A stretch of DNA of 64,000 nt, from assembly GCF_041080795.1 (NCBI RefSeq), contig NZ_CP129674.1, positions 1,612,001 to 1,676,000 on the forward strand, in the 5' to 3' direction. The position numbers were made by a program, and so were the translations under genes. The notes below the pieces were generated by a model, which worked only from the letters and a program-made list of their open reading frames with translations, ran no database searches and was not told the origin of the DNA. Positions within the stretch are counted from its first letter, which is position 1, and each line of letters starts with the position of its first letter. The stretch is from Bifidobacterium sp. WK041_4_12 (GTDB lineage: Bacteria > Actinomycetota > Actinomycetes > Actinomycetales > Bifidobacteriaceae). This document shows, piece by piece, positions 16,671-25,570 of this stretch.

Positions 16671-16923
16671 CCGCAGTCTGCACCACCGATCTAAGAACTC
16701 AACGCGAATCCAACGCTGTATTTTCCTACGAAAGTAAAACGCGGTGAAGCGGCCATCCATGGCATGCCAGTTCCAGGCCAGGCTATCGGCAAGCCTCCTT
16801 GACAAACATGGTGATCCAACGGACAATTGCTGCAGACTGCACACCAATCAGCGCCAAAAAGAGCGTTATCCGTTCAACACCATGACTCGATCGTGATGCT
16901 AGGTATTACACGAAAGGTCAGCA

Positions 16924-18654
16924 ATGACGGAGCCAGAACAGACACCGACGAATGCCCATGAGGTCATCGAAGCGTTCAAGAAGATAGTCGGATCGAAATA
17001 CGTGCTGACATCGCTGCGCGCGACAACCCCCTATTCTCGGGGATACCGCTTCGGTGGAGGTCCGGTATTCGCCGTGGTTCGTCCAGATACCTTGGTTGAC
17101 ATGTGGAAAACCCTTCAGGTCTGCGCAGCAAACAATCTGATCGTCATTCCCCAGGCATCGAACACAGGACTGACCGGAGGCTCAGGACCATCGCCGGATC
17201 AGCAGTATGACCGTCCTGTCGTCATCGTCTCAACTCATCGCATCAATCAGGTGTTCCTCATCAACGATGCACGCGAAGCCATCTCACTCGCTGGAACCCC
17301 GTTGACGCATCTGACTGACGTGCTTGCACAGGCACACCGCGAACCGCACTCCGTCATCGGATCAACCTCAATCGGAGCTTCGGTCATCGGCGGCATTTCG
17401 AACAATTCAGGCGGGAGCCAGATTCGCAAAGGCCCGGCATTCACCCGAGAGGCCATATACGCTCGCGTCAATGAACAGGGCAAGGTTGAACTCGTCAACC
17501 ATCTCGGCATCTCATTGGGAGACAATGCGGAAGACAATCCCGAGGACGCACTCGACCGCCTGCAGCATGGCGATTGGGAAGCAGCCGATGTCACGCCTCC
17601 CCCGGAAGATTCAAACGAAACCGAGTATGCCAAGCATCTTCGCGAGATTGTGCCTTCACCGGCTCGATATAACGCCAATCCGGAATACCTGTACGAGGCA
17701 TCCGGCTCAGCGGGCAATCTGATGGTTTTCGCAGTTCGTACGCGCACATTCCCACTCGAAGTGAATCCAGCCATGTTCTACATTGGCACGAACAGTCCTC
17801 ACGAACTTGAGGCGATTCGTCGCATGATGCTCAAATCCGACATGCCACTACCGATTTCCGGTGAGTACATGGGACGTTCTGCATTCGACATGGCAGAGCG
17901 ATATGGCAAGGACACCTTTATATTCCTCAAATTCCTCAGCCCTAAAGTTCAGACAGTCATGTTCGCCTTCAAAACATGGGCGAATGGCTTGTTCGCCAAG
18001 ATTCCTGGCATAGGTCCAACTTTTGCCGATACCGTCTCACAGGCGATTTTCAGCATTTTCCCGAAGCAACTGCCGCAGCGGATGATGCAATACCGCAACC
18101 GTTTCGAACATCACCTGCTGCTCACGGTGAGTGCCGGGCAGAAAGACCAATGCGAGCATATGCTCAGGGACTTTTTCGCCAAACCAGAGTATGGTGGCGA
18201 CTTCTTCGTATGCACCCCAGACGAAGCGAAAAGTGCCAACTTGAATCGTTTCGGTGCCGCGAGCGCAGCGACCAGATACGCAGAGTTGAAGCGGCGTCAT
18301 ATCGCCGGTCTCATTCCTATCGACGTGGCGTTGAGACGCGACGATGAGGACTGGCTCGAAGTTCTGCCCAAGGAAATCGAGGATCAGCTCGAAGTCAAGG
18401 CATATTATGGTCATTTCTTCTGCCATGTCATGCATCAGGATTACGTGGCCAAGCAGGGCGTAGACACCAAGAAGCTACACGATCAGATTCAGCAGCTGCT
18501 CGAAGCGCGCGGTGCCAGACTGCCAGCGGAGCATAACTACGGTCGTCTCTATCATCTTCCACCGGAAATGGAGCAGCATTTCAAGGAACTTGACCCGACC
18601 AACACCTTCAACCCCGGATTAGGCGGCACCTCAACCCTGAAAAACTGGGCGTAA
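16924..18654 (+). CDS. dld: Quinone-dependent D-lactate dehydrogenase (FAD)
   Basis: A 576-aa protein collinear with respiratory D-lactate dehydrogenase Dld. The FAD_binding_4 domain lies in the first roughly 220 residues ('PQASNTGLTGGSGPS', 'IGASVIGGISNNSGGSQIRKGPAFT'). The membrane-associated Lact-deh-memb domain follows, ending 'HNYGRLYHLPPEMEQHFKELDPTNTFNPGLGG'. The enzyme oxidises D-lactate to pyruvate and passes electrons to quinone at the inner face of the membrane. The start has AAAGGTC upstream. The gene stands alone between pucR and the two-component system. Its presence suggests some electron transport to quinone or oxygen, which is notable if the host is a bifidobacterium. Confidence 0.92.
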   Translation: MTEPEQTPTNAHEVIEAFKKIVGSKYVLTSLRATTPYSRGYRFGGGPVFAVVRPDTLVDMWKTLQVCAANNLIVIPQASNTGLTGGSGPSPDQQYDRPVVIVSTHRINQVFLINDAREAISLAGTPLTHLTDVLAQAHREPHSVIGSTSIGASVIGGISNNSGGSQIRKGPAFTREAIYARVNEQGKVELVNHLGISLGDNAEDNPEDALDRLQHGDWEAADVTPPPEDSNETEYAKHLREIVPSPARYNANPEYLYEASGSAGNLMVFAVRTRTFPLEVNPAMFYIGTNSPHELEAIRRMMLKSDMPLPISGEYMGRSAFDMAERYGKDTFIFLKFLSPKVQTVMFAFKTWANGLFAKIPGIGPTFADTVSQAIFSIFPKQLPQRMMQYRNRFEHHLLLTVSAGQKDQCEHMLRDFFAKPEYGGDFFVCTPDEAKSANLNRFGAASAATRYAELKRRHIAGLIPIDVALRRDDEDWLEVLPKEIEDQLEVKAYYGHFFCHVMHQDYVAKQGVDTKKLHDQIQQLLEARGARLPAEHNYGRLYHLPPEMEQHFKELDPTNTFNPGLGGTSTLKNWA

Positions 18655-18752
18655 CTCAACATTGCGTGAAGGATTGAGACCGTCTCGCTGGTCTTGAACG
18701 ATTGTCGGCGGTGCAGGCATTGCACAAGTTCCCCTCTTTGGCAATATACGCG

Positions 18753-19553
18753 CTAGACGATGCTGCGGTCTGCTGCCCAGCGAGCCAGCTCGTTGCGATT
18801 GGAGAGCTGGAGCTTTCGTAGCACCTTGGAGACGTGCGTTTCTACGGTTTTGACGGATATGAACAGTTCGGCGGCGGTTTCCTTATAGGTATAACCACGC
18901 GCAATCAGACGCATGACCTCCTGCTCCCTGGCCGAAAGCGAGTTGAGCTCGTCATCGTCATCAATCCCCTTCGGGCTGCCCTGCTCAGTCTGGAATGTTG
19001 ATAGGACGAAACCTGCCAGCTTCGGAGAAAAGACCGCATAACCCTCATGGACCTGACGGATGGCCGAAACCAGATCCTTCCCTGACACGGTTTTGGTCAC
19101 ATAGCCTTGAGCACCTGCGCGAATCACCGAGCCAACGTCCTGAGGCGAATCTGAAACCGAGAGTGCAAGGAACACGGAATGGGGAGAAAGACGTTGGGAG
19201 TTCATCAGAATTTCCGCTCCACCACCTCCTGCACCACCTGGCACATGAACATCAAGCAACACCACATCGGGCTTGCTTGCTTCGATCATTGCCACGGCAC
19301 CTTCCACATCCGCAGCTTGAGCAACGATGTCGAAGAATGGGCGCAGAGTTGAGATAACGCCGATTCTGAACATCTCGTGATCGTCCACAACCGCTACTCG
19401 AATTCTTGCAGCATTCGCCGTCTGCACAGCATTTTCGCTCTGCACAGCATCATCAATCCTCCCGATGCCATTCACACCTTTGCCATTCACACCTTGATCA
19501 GATTCATCCATGCGGCGCTCATGCCGAGTGAGGTCAGGTCCATGTCCGTTCAA
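18753..19553 (-). CDS. NarL/LuxR-family response regulator
   Basis: A 266-aa protein with a receiver domain (residues 51-170: acidic pocket D57/D58 in 'VVDDHE', phosphoacceptor D101 in 'LLDVHVPG', lysine in 'GYVTKTVSG') and a C-terminal LuxR helix-turn-helix (residues 203-262, 'LSAREQEVMRLIARGYTYKETA'). A 50-residue N-terminal extension with a GVNG(K/I)G duplication precedes the receiver. The start overlaps the kinase stop by ATGA, so the two are translated together. It should be phosphorylated by the PspC-type kinase and regulate envelope-stress genes, possibly including the divergent pspC gene. Confidence 0.9.
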   Translation of the reverse strand: MNGHGPDLTRHERRMDESDQGVNGKGVNGIGRIDDAVQSENAVQTANAARIRVAVVDDHEMFRIGVISTLRPFFDIVAQAADVEGAVAMIEASKPDVVLLDVHVPGGAGGGGAEILMNSQRLSPHSVFLALSVSDSPQDVGSVIRAGAQGYVTKTVSGKDLVSAIRQVHEGYAVFSPKLAGFVLSTFQTEQGSPKGIDDDDELNSLSAREQEVMRLIARGYTYKETAAELFISVKTVETHVSKVLRKLQLSNRNELARWAADRSIV

Positions 19554-21010
19554 TTGCTGTTCCCTCCTTCTCGGTTGGCTTCATGGGTGCCAGTGCCCTT
19601 CGAATTTCCATCATTGCCGCCAGTTGAACCGTTCTGTGCTTCGTTGACTGCTTCGTTGGTTGCTTCAAGTGGCATCCTCATGCGAACCTCCGTGCCCCAG
19701 CCCGGTCTGGAAACGATATCCACACTACCGCCTTTACGTTCCATTCTGCCCACTATGGACTCGCGAATGCCGAGTCTGTCGTGAGGAATCTCGTGCATGT
19801 CGAAACCGTCGCCATGATCACGAACAAAAACTTCCATGACATTGTCATGAGCTTCGCTGTACACCGAGATCGGTTCAGCGCCATGCATCGCAGCATTCAG
19901 CAGCGCCTGCCGAGTCGCATCAAGCAATGCTTCGCTGCATTCAGACGGCTGAGCGTCCGACACTGCCACGACATCGATTGTCTTGCCCTGTTCAAGCTCG
20001 ATTTCGGCGGCAATATTGCGTATTCCAGTACTGACCGAGCGTTCTGCCGGCGTTCTATGGTGATAGAGCCATTCCCGCAACGACTCTTCCTGCGAGTGAG
20101 CAAGCGTTGAGACAACGCTCGGTTCGGTTGCATGGAGCTGAATCAGAGCAAGCGTCTGCAACACACCGTCATGTAGATGTGCCGTCATATCTGCTCGTTC
20201 TTCCTCACGTTCCTTCAGAGCATGTTCGGCACTGAGTTTCTCGACCATGGAATTCGCCCATGGAACGATGGCTACGCCTACTCCGGTGAGCAGCAGCACG
20301 GCAACGAACACAAGCTGTGCAGACTGCATGAAGGAATAGGTGCTGAAGGCATAGATCACCAGAGCTGCAACGATGAGCCCTATGCTGATGATCAGTCTGG
20401 TCAGCAATGAGGAGTCGTTGGTGACGCTGCCGTCACGATCATCGGCGCTGCTGCCCGCATCATCAATGTGCAGCCAGGAAATTCCCATACCGCATGCGGT
20501 CAGAAGTACTGGAACGATGACGTTTACCGGCAAACCCCCTACGCCAAGCAGCAGTCCGAAGCTCAGCAGCAAGACTCCTGAGCCAAGAATGATACGTGGG
20601 AGTGATGTGCGTTCCAGAATGCGCAGCAGACCTTCATTCGACTCTATGCTGCGCTTGGAGCTTGGCTGCTGAGGTGCATTCCCTTTGGCAAGTGGCTGAT
20701 TTTGCACAGCATCGTCGATTGAATTCTGCCGCAGAGGGTCCCCAGCACGCACGCTGATGGTCAGCAGCACATAGGCGACGAAACCTGCACCGAAAAAGGG
20801 AATCAGTGCGAGCGCAATCAGCCGAACAACCCAGGTACGCATACCAAGATGCAGGGCGACCCCACGGCACACCCCGCTGATGAGTCTGCCCTGCTTCGGT
20901 CTCAGCAGTGGATATCGAGCAGGCAGGAGAGCTGTGTTGCCGTCTCTTGGCTCAGCAACGTGAGGTGAAGATGATGAAGCGTCCAGTGGTGATTCCGGTG
21001 TGACATGCAT
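19550..21010 (-). CDS. PspC-domain sensor histidine kinase (LiaS/DesK-like)
   Basis: A 486-aa membrane kinase. A PspC domain (residues 35-90, 'ISGVCRGVALHLGMRTWVVRL') comes first. Four to five further membrane segments lie at about 135-250. A HisKA_3 helix follows, with phosphoacceptor H280 in 'HLHDGVLQTLALIQLHA', then a HATPase ending 'HDRLGIRESIVGRMERKGGSVDIVSRPGWGTEVRM'. This architecture is common in actinobacteria and is linked to envelope stress sensing. Its C-terminal tail is rich in N, G and E. It is co-translated with the regulator at 18753-19553 and is divergent from another PspC gene. Confidence 0.9.
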   Translation of the reverse strand: MHVTPESPLDASSSSPHVAEPRDGNTALLPARYPLLRPKQGRLISGVCRGVALHLGMRTWVVRLIALALIPFFGAGFVAYVLLTISVRAGDPLRQNSIDDAVQNQPLAKGNAPQQPSSKRSIESNEGLLRILERTSLPRIILGSGVLLLSFGLLLGVGGLPVNVIVPVLLTACGMGISWLHIDDAGSSADDRDGSVTNDSSLLTRLIISIGLIVAALVIYAFSTYSFMQSAQLVFVAVLLLTGVGVAIVPWANSMVEKLSAEHALKEREEERADMTAHLHDGVLQTLALIQLHATEPSVVSTLAHSQEESLREWLYHHRTPAERSVSTGIRNIAAEIELEQGKTIDVVAVSDAQPSECSEALLDATRQALLNAAMHGAEPISVYSEAHDNVMEVFVRDHGDGFDMHEIPHDRLGIRESIVGRMERKGGSVDIVSRPGWGTEVRMRMPLEATNEAVNEAQNGSTGGNDGNSKGTGTHEANREGGNSN

Positions 21011-21133
21011 GATGCCATTATTGCCCGGAATGCAGTACCAGGCTGACTTTCAGAGCATGTTAGGCGAAGAATCAGGGATAAATCAGGGTGTTCCCCCATC
21101 TCTCTCACGCACCGCTACTGCTGTAATGGAATC

Positions 21134-22687
21134 ATGAACAATGCACAGATGAATGAGCCTACACCGCCGAGTGCGGAGTCGAGGTTTTTTGCTTGGATAC
21201 GAGACGCAGGCATCGAGCGTTCTGATGAACGATGGATTTCCGGCGTTGCTGGAGGCGTGGCGGCACGACTCGGATGGGATGTTGTGCTGATCCGTGTCCT
21301 CTTCGTTGCCTCTGTGCTCTGCTTCGGTTTGGGAGCGGCACTGTATGGTCTGCTGTGGTTTGTACTCCCCGATCATCGCAGCAATGTGATTCTGCTGGAA
21401 GCCCTGATTGAAGGGCGATGGGATTGGAGCTGCCTTGGCGTGTTTCTCTGCATCATCGTGGCTATAGCATTTCCGGGAGCGGGGCTGTTCGTCATAACGC
21501 TCGCCACTCTCGCAGTGTTCTTGCTGATGCTGTGGAGCAAGAACACACGCGAGCACACACGCGAGCATAACGGATATGCGTCTCATGCTTCTGCACAAGG
21601 CGGTTATACGCAGACCTCCCAAAGCCCTCAGCCATCTCAGAACGCGCAGGCATTTCAGAATGTGCAGCCACCCCAGACTTCTCAAGCATTCCAATCTTCC
21701 CAGACCTTTGCCAACCAAACGGGAGAGGAACAGCGTTCACCAAGCGCTGCAGAAACCGCAACTGCTAGTGACCAGGCCAGCGCTCCGTATTATCAGAATC
21801 CTTATCAGCATCAATATCAGTACAATCCACATCTGAGATACCTTCGCCGCAAACCAGCTGGACCTATCGTCGTGAGTGCGGCCGTCGGGCTGCTCTTTCT
21901 CTCGGCTGCAGGCATGTTGATATTCTCTGCTTTGGCAAGCGTGAATGCCCTAGAAACGTTGAGAGTCGCAACGCTGTGGTCAACCGTGAGCACGGTGGTA
22001 TTGGGCATCATTCTGGTGATACTGGGTGGCTTAGGACGACGCTCCGGTGGGCTTACCCCATTTGCCCTCTTGAGCCTCATACTCACCATCATCTTGGTCT
22101 TTGCCTATACGAGTGCAACGTCAAGCGAACAGACACAGAACTTTGTGCGTATCTCGACATCTGAGAATACCGTGCTGGGCTCTTCCCCATCGCAGATGCG
22201 ACGCTATGCACAGGGCGTGAAGCTCGATGGCAGTCAACAGCTATCGTCAGGTCTTGACTCTTCACACGCGCGCCGAGCACCTTTTGGATTCATAACCTCA
22301 GGCAAAGCAACGATAGATCTCAGCCAGTATGAACGCGATAACGGCAAACACTCGATTGCGAGGGCCGACGGAAGCACGGTCGAATCCTCATGCCCGACTG
22401 GGACAATCAAGTTCAGTCTCATCGCAACCAAGGCAACCATCATCATGCCGAAAGGCTGCGCGTACAGTCTCAATGAATCCGTAAGCACTTCGAGCTCATC
22501 GGCAAAGCTGGGTGGAACATTTTGGTATGTGAACAATTCTGAAGGTGTTGTGTCATTCGACCACTGGACCACCATGGACGATGATGGGCAAAATGCGACG
22601 CAACCCAAGGACTTCGCCAACGAGTCACTTCATATTGCTGTTCCTGCGATGATGGGCAGCGAGCTTTCCGTTGTCTATGCCTCATAG
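21134..22687 (+). CDS. PspC-domain membrane protein
   Basis: A 517-aa protein. A PspC domain is at residues about 25-85 ('WISGVAGGVAARLGWDVVLIRVLF', 'GAALYGLLWFVLPD'). Two more membrane segments follow to about 135, then a Gln/Ser/Pro/Tyr-rich linker (about 150-235). Three further membrane helices (about 245-335) and a roughly 180-residue C-terminal domain, probably extracellular, complete it. PspC proteins respond to or buffer membrane stress. It is transcribed away from the kinase gene with a shared 123-bp promoter region, so it is a likely target. Start could also be ATG six codons later. Confidence 0.8.
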   Translation: MNNAQMNEPTPPSAESRFFAWIRDAGIERSDERWISGVAGGVAARLGWDVVLIRVLFVASVLCFGLGAALYGLLWFVLPDHRSNVILLEALIEGRWDWSCLGVFLCIIVAIAFPGAGLFVITLATLAVFLLMLWSKNTREHTREHNGYASHASAQGGYTQTSQSPQPSQNAQAFQNVQPPQTSQAFQSSQTFANQTGEEQRSPSAAETATASDQASAPYYQNPYQHQYQYNPHLRYLRRKPAGPIVVSAAVGLLFLSAAGMLIFSALASVNALETLRVATLWSTVSTVVLGIILVILGGLGRRSGGLTPFALLSLILTIILVFAYTSATSSEQTQNFVRISTSENTVLGSSPSQMRRYAQGVKLDGSQQLSSGLDSSHARRAPFGFITSGKATIDLSQYERDNGKHSIARADGSTVESSCPTGTIKFSLIATKATIIMPKGCAYSLNESVSTSSSSAKLGGTFWYVNNSEGVVSFDHWTTMDDDGQNATQPKDFANESLHIAVPAMMGSELSVVYAS

Positions 22688-22783
22688 ATTTTCCAAATAG
22701 ACGACATCTGTGGAATCTCCACAAAAGGATGATATTCACACGATTTCGCACAAGAATACAACACTTACATGTGAGGATGCACG

Positions 22784-23254
22784 ATGATGGACAAGCACGA
22801 TACTCAAACCAATGGCAGCCAAGAGAATGACCGGTCTGACTCTCCTACCAAGGAATTTCCAACCGAGGAATATAAGAAAGACGAGCACCCGACCGATGAG
22901 CACCCGACCGACGACGCAGATCTCGGCCAGAATGCCCAAACACGCATCATGAACGACATACCGTTATATACCAAAACCGCATCAGATACACAAGAGCATG
23001 ATGCATATGGCAACACGATCATTCGCAAGTCAGGATCGAGCACGCCAACCATCGTGTTAGGGTCAATTCTCATCGTATGCGGAGTCATCGCAACGCTTGC
23101 CGCCCTGTTTTGGACTCCCCTGAATCTGATAAGCGTTATGGACGTTGACTGGCGGGTGATGTTTGCCATCGCACTGGCTGCCATCGGCAGCATTCTGCTG
23201 CTCTCATCGCTCTTCTGGACAATCAGCACCCTCCTCCACCGCATGAAACAATGA
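22784..23254 (+). CDS. Small two-helix membrane protein
   Basis: A 156-aa protein I do not recognise. Residues 1-80 are hydrophilic and acidic with a repeated 'DEHPTD' element. Two membrane segments follow at about 85-107 and 122-145, then a short basic end. GAGG lies upstream of tandem ATGs. It follows the PspC gene by 96 bp on the same strand and probably belongs to the same stress-response group. A 33-bp-arm palindrome lies immediately 3' of it. Confidence 0.65.
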   Translation: MMDKHDTQTNGSQENDRSDSPTKEFPTEEYKKDEHPTDEHPTDDADLGQNAQTRIMNDIPLYTKTASDTQEHDAYGNTIIRKSGSSTPTIVLGSILIVCGVIATLAALFWTPLNLISVMDVDWRVMFAIALAAIGSILLLSSLFWTISTLLHRMKQ

Positions 23255-23276
23255 TGCTGAGGGCCTTTCCATGTCA

Positions 23277-23403
23277 AGATTGCGAGTTTTGCGGCAATTC
23301 TGAAGTATAAAGATTAAAAACAGACATTTTTCAACGTCTTTTCGACGTGTTTTCAACGATTCTGCACTCGTATACTTCAGAATTGCCGCAAAACTCGCAA
23401 TCT
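23277..23403. repeat. Long intergenic palindrome, copy A (33-bp perfect arms)
   Basis: Bases 23277-23309 and 23371-23403 are perfect inverse copies. The arm starts AGATTGCGAG and ends CTGAAGTATA. The 61-base T/A-rich loop holds an inner ACGTC...GACGT hairpin. It sits between convergent genes (stops at 23254 and 23449). It shares the AAGTATAAA core and general layout with copies at 39459-39559 and 54541-54652. Confidence 0.8.
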
Positions 23404-23448
23404 CCCTCCTCGAAGCTGTTCTTTCGAGTTTTCAGCGAGCGCAGCGGG

Positions 23449-23901
23449 TCACCTATGGGCAGCAGCCTTGATGAACATGCGGCGATGCGGAGTATGTTCG
23501 ATGGAGAATACTTCTCCATAGGCTGTGAAACCCTTCTTTTCATAAAAACCAATGACCGGAACCTGGGCATTGATGACGATGTCCGTGCCAGGCCAGCTGG
23601 CGGCGCAGACGGCGAGCACCGTATCAATCAGCTGAGCGCCATAGCCCTGCCCTCGAACGGACTGCGCCGTGGCCACCCTCCCAAAGGTAATGTGATCGTC
23701 TTCAGGAAATACCCGCGCATACGCCAACGCTTCATGACGGGCGTTGTCCATGAGAAACACGTGGTGAGCGTGGAGATCATGCTCGTCAAGGTCATGATAT
23801 TCATGGCCTTGCTCCACGACAAAGGTATCGATGCGCAATCGTTCACATGAGAACAGCTCCATCGTCGTAAGCTCGCTAAACGTCTTATCGCTCCAATTCA
23901 T
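23449..23901 (-). CDS. ElaA-like GNAT acetyltransferase
   Basis: A 150-aa protein of the ElaA branch of GNATs, starting at ATG 23901 behind GGGGG. Family landmarks are 'ELFSCERLRIDTFVVEQGHEYHDLDEHDLHAHH', the acetyl-CoA loop 'FGRVATAQSVRGQGYGAQLI' (RGxGxG-like) and 'NAQVPVIGFYEKKGFTAYGEVF'. ElaA proteins are small acetyltransferases of unsettled substrate. It stands alone, convergent with the gene at 22784. Confidence 0.85.
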   Translation of the reverse strand: MNWSDKTFSELTTMELFSCERLRIDTFVVEQGHEYHDLDEHDLHAHHVFLMDNARHEALAYARVFPEDDHITFGRVATAQSVRGQGYGAQLIDTVLAVCAASWPGTDIVINAQVPVIGFYEKKGFTAYGEVFSIEHTPHRRMFIKAAAHR

Positions 23902-24460
23902 ATGCCCCCATCCGAAAACCGTCAAAACTGCTCATTTCACGCATGCTGTCTGCACTGGTTGTCTGCACTGTACCATCATCAAGCGAACGGGCATCATGAG
24001 TCTGTGCCTCAGTATTTTCCTTGCTCGCTCTTTCAAATCCCGAGCGCAGTCCATCTTCGCGAGTAGGGCCTACGTCAAGACATCGCCATGATTTACACGA
24101 CAAGCATGTACAAACCTGCATCACTACACGCGTATAAATGACACTCTTTTTTGCCTTGTGTGTCTTTCTTCGTTACACTTCATTTCTGGTGCAAAACAAC
24201 GTTGGGACTATTCTTGCGCTGATGGTATTCTGCGTGCGCGGAAATTCAAGTGTGGTGCCGGTAATTTCGCGCGCTCACTCATTACCAGTAATCTCTCAGC
24301 AAAATCGGCATCATGGTTGGCCACCAATCTGGCTCACCTATACAATCGCGAACAGCGAGAACAGCAATAGCGCCCTGGAACTGTGGTGTGCTGTGCAAGC
24401 AGCAGACGCCCAATTATGGTCGTTGCAGCAAGAGTGTAAGGAACATGATGAGGGACCCTG
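23902..24460. other. Gap upstream of the polysaccharide operon
   Basis: No supported gene. Open frames such as 24138-24461 have no recognisable domain or clear ribosome binding site. The stretch must contain the promoter of the glycosyltransferase operon; I cannot place it with confidence. I looked for a c-di-GMP riboswitch aptamer here and did not see one. Confidence 0.4.
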
Positions 24461-25570
24461 ATGACTGGTACTGATAATCAAAACGGCGCTTGCCGTCATA
24501 TAATCCTGATACCCACATTGCAGCCCCAATCTGGACTGCTAGACTATGTGGCGCAATTGCGCGAAGATGATGCCATCGCACAGGTTGTTATTGTCGATGA
24601 TGGTTCAGGGCTGAGATACCGCCACATATTCAACGAACTTGAACGCGCAGGAAACCCCGTTCTCACCCATGAGCACAATCAGGGCAAGGGTGCGGCTCTG
24701 AAAACAGGTATGGCGTGGATCAAGGAGCATTATCCCCAACCATTCACCGTTATAACGGTTGATTCTGACGGTCAGCATCGCATCGAAGATGTGATTGCGA
24801 TGGTCCGAGAGTCTGCAGGCTCTCTTAATTCGCTGATTCTGGGGTGCCGTGACTTTTCAACTCCCGGCACCCCTTGGAAGTCAGTGCTGGGCAACAAGTT
24901 CTCAACCTTACTGTTCACATGTCTGTATCAGGTGAAGCTCGCCGATACCCAAACCGGCATGAGATCGTTCGGTTCGGATCTGGTCCCAACCTTCCTGTCG
25001 CTTCCCGGCAACGGGTTTGAGTATGAGACACAGATGCTTGTCATCGCGGCGCAACGACATGTGCCCATCGTTTCAATGCCCATTGCCACAATCTACAATG
25101 ACGGCAATCAAGGAACCCACTTCCACGCGATACGTGACAGCTTTATCATCATGAAAGCGCTGATGGGAGCATTCGTCTCTTTCTCACTGTCGTCACTGCT
25201 CTGCGCAATTGTCGACATCGCCTTGGCAGGATTATTCTTCAGCATTCCACTGGGAGGTTTGGGCGTTACCACCTATATGCATACCTTCGTAGCGACATGT
25301 CTCGCACGGGTCATGTCAATAGCGTTGAATTTCGCAATCAACCGCACACTCATTTTCAAGGATCTTAGCTCCCTACCATCGAGTCTGCTTCGCTACGTAA
25401 GTTTGAGCCTCATGCTGATCGTCCTCTCTGCCAGCGGAGTCTACGCATTGCATCAACTGTTCAACATCAGTCAGGTCACCGGAAAAATCATCTGTGATTG
25501 TATGCTCTATTTCCTCAGCTATTATGTTCAAAGCCGTTGGGTTTTCAACAATGATTCGAGAGCGCAATGA
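24461..25570 (+). CDS. GT2 glycosyltransferase fused to a GtrA-like membrane domain
   Basis: A 369-aa protein. Residues 12-215 form a GT-A family 2 domain of the dolichyl-phosphate-mannose-synthase type: nucleotide-binding 'VVIVDDGSG' (D46, D47), 'HNQGKGAALKTGM', the metal-binding 'DSDGQH' (D101-D103), and 'DTQTGMRSF'. Residues about 225-365 are a four-helix GtrA domain. Such fusions make polyprenyl-phosphate sugars and may flip them across the membrane. It has GAGGGA upstream of ATG 24461. It overlaps the next gene by ATGA, so it leads the operon with the PilZ synthase and the GT-C-like protein. Confidence 0.88.
   Translation: MTGTDNQNGACRHIILIPTLQPQSGLLDYVAQLREDDAIAQVVIVDDGSGLRYRHIFNELERAGNPVLTHEHNQGKGAALKTGMAWIKEHYPQPFTVITVDSDGQHRIEDVIAMVRESAGSLNSLILGCRDFSTPGTPWKSVLGNKFSTLLFTCLYQVKLADTQTGMRSFGSDLVPTFLSLPGNGFEYETQMLVIAAQRHVPIVSMPIATIYNDGNQGTHFHAIRDSFIIMKALMGAFVSFSLSSLLCAIVDIALAGLFFSIPLGGLGVTTYMHTFVATCLARVMSIALNFAINRTLIFKDLSSLPSSLLRYVSLSLMLIVLSASGVYALHQLFNISQVTGKIICDCMLYFLSYYVQSRWVFNNDSRAQ

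Noticed and set aside
23902..24460. c-di-GMP riboswitch upstream of the polysaccharide operon
   Set aside because: No GEMM-like conserved core could be found by eye.
24138..24461. 107-aa open frame before the polysaccharide operon
   Set aside because: No recognisable features; the gap is better read as promoter region.
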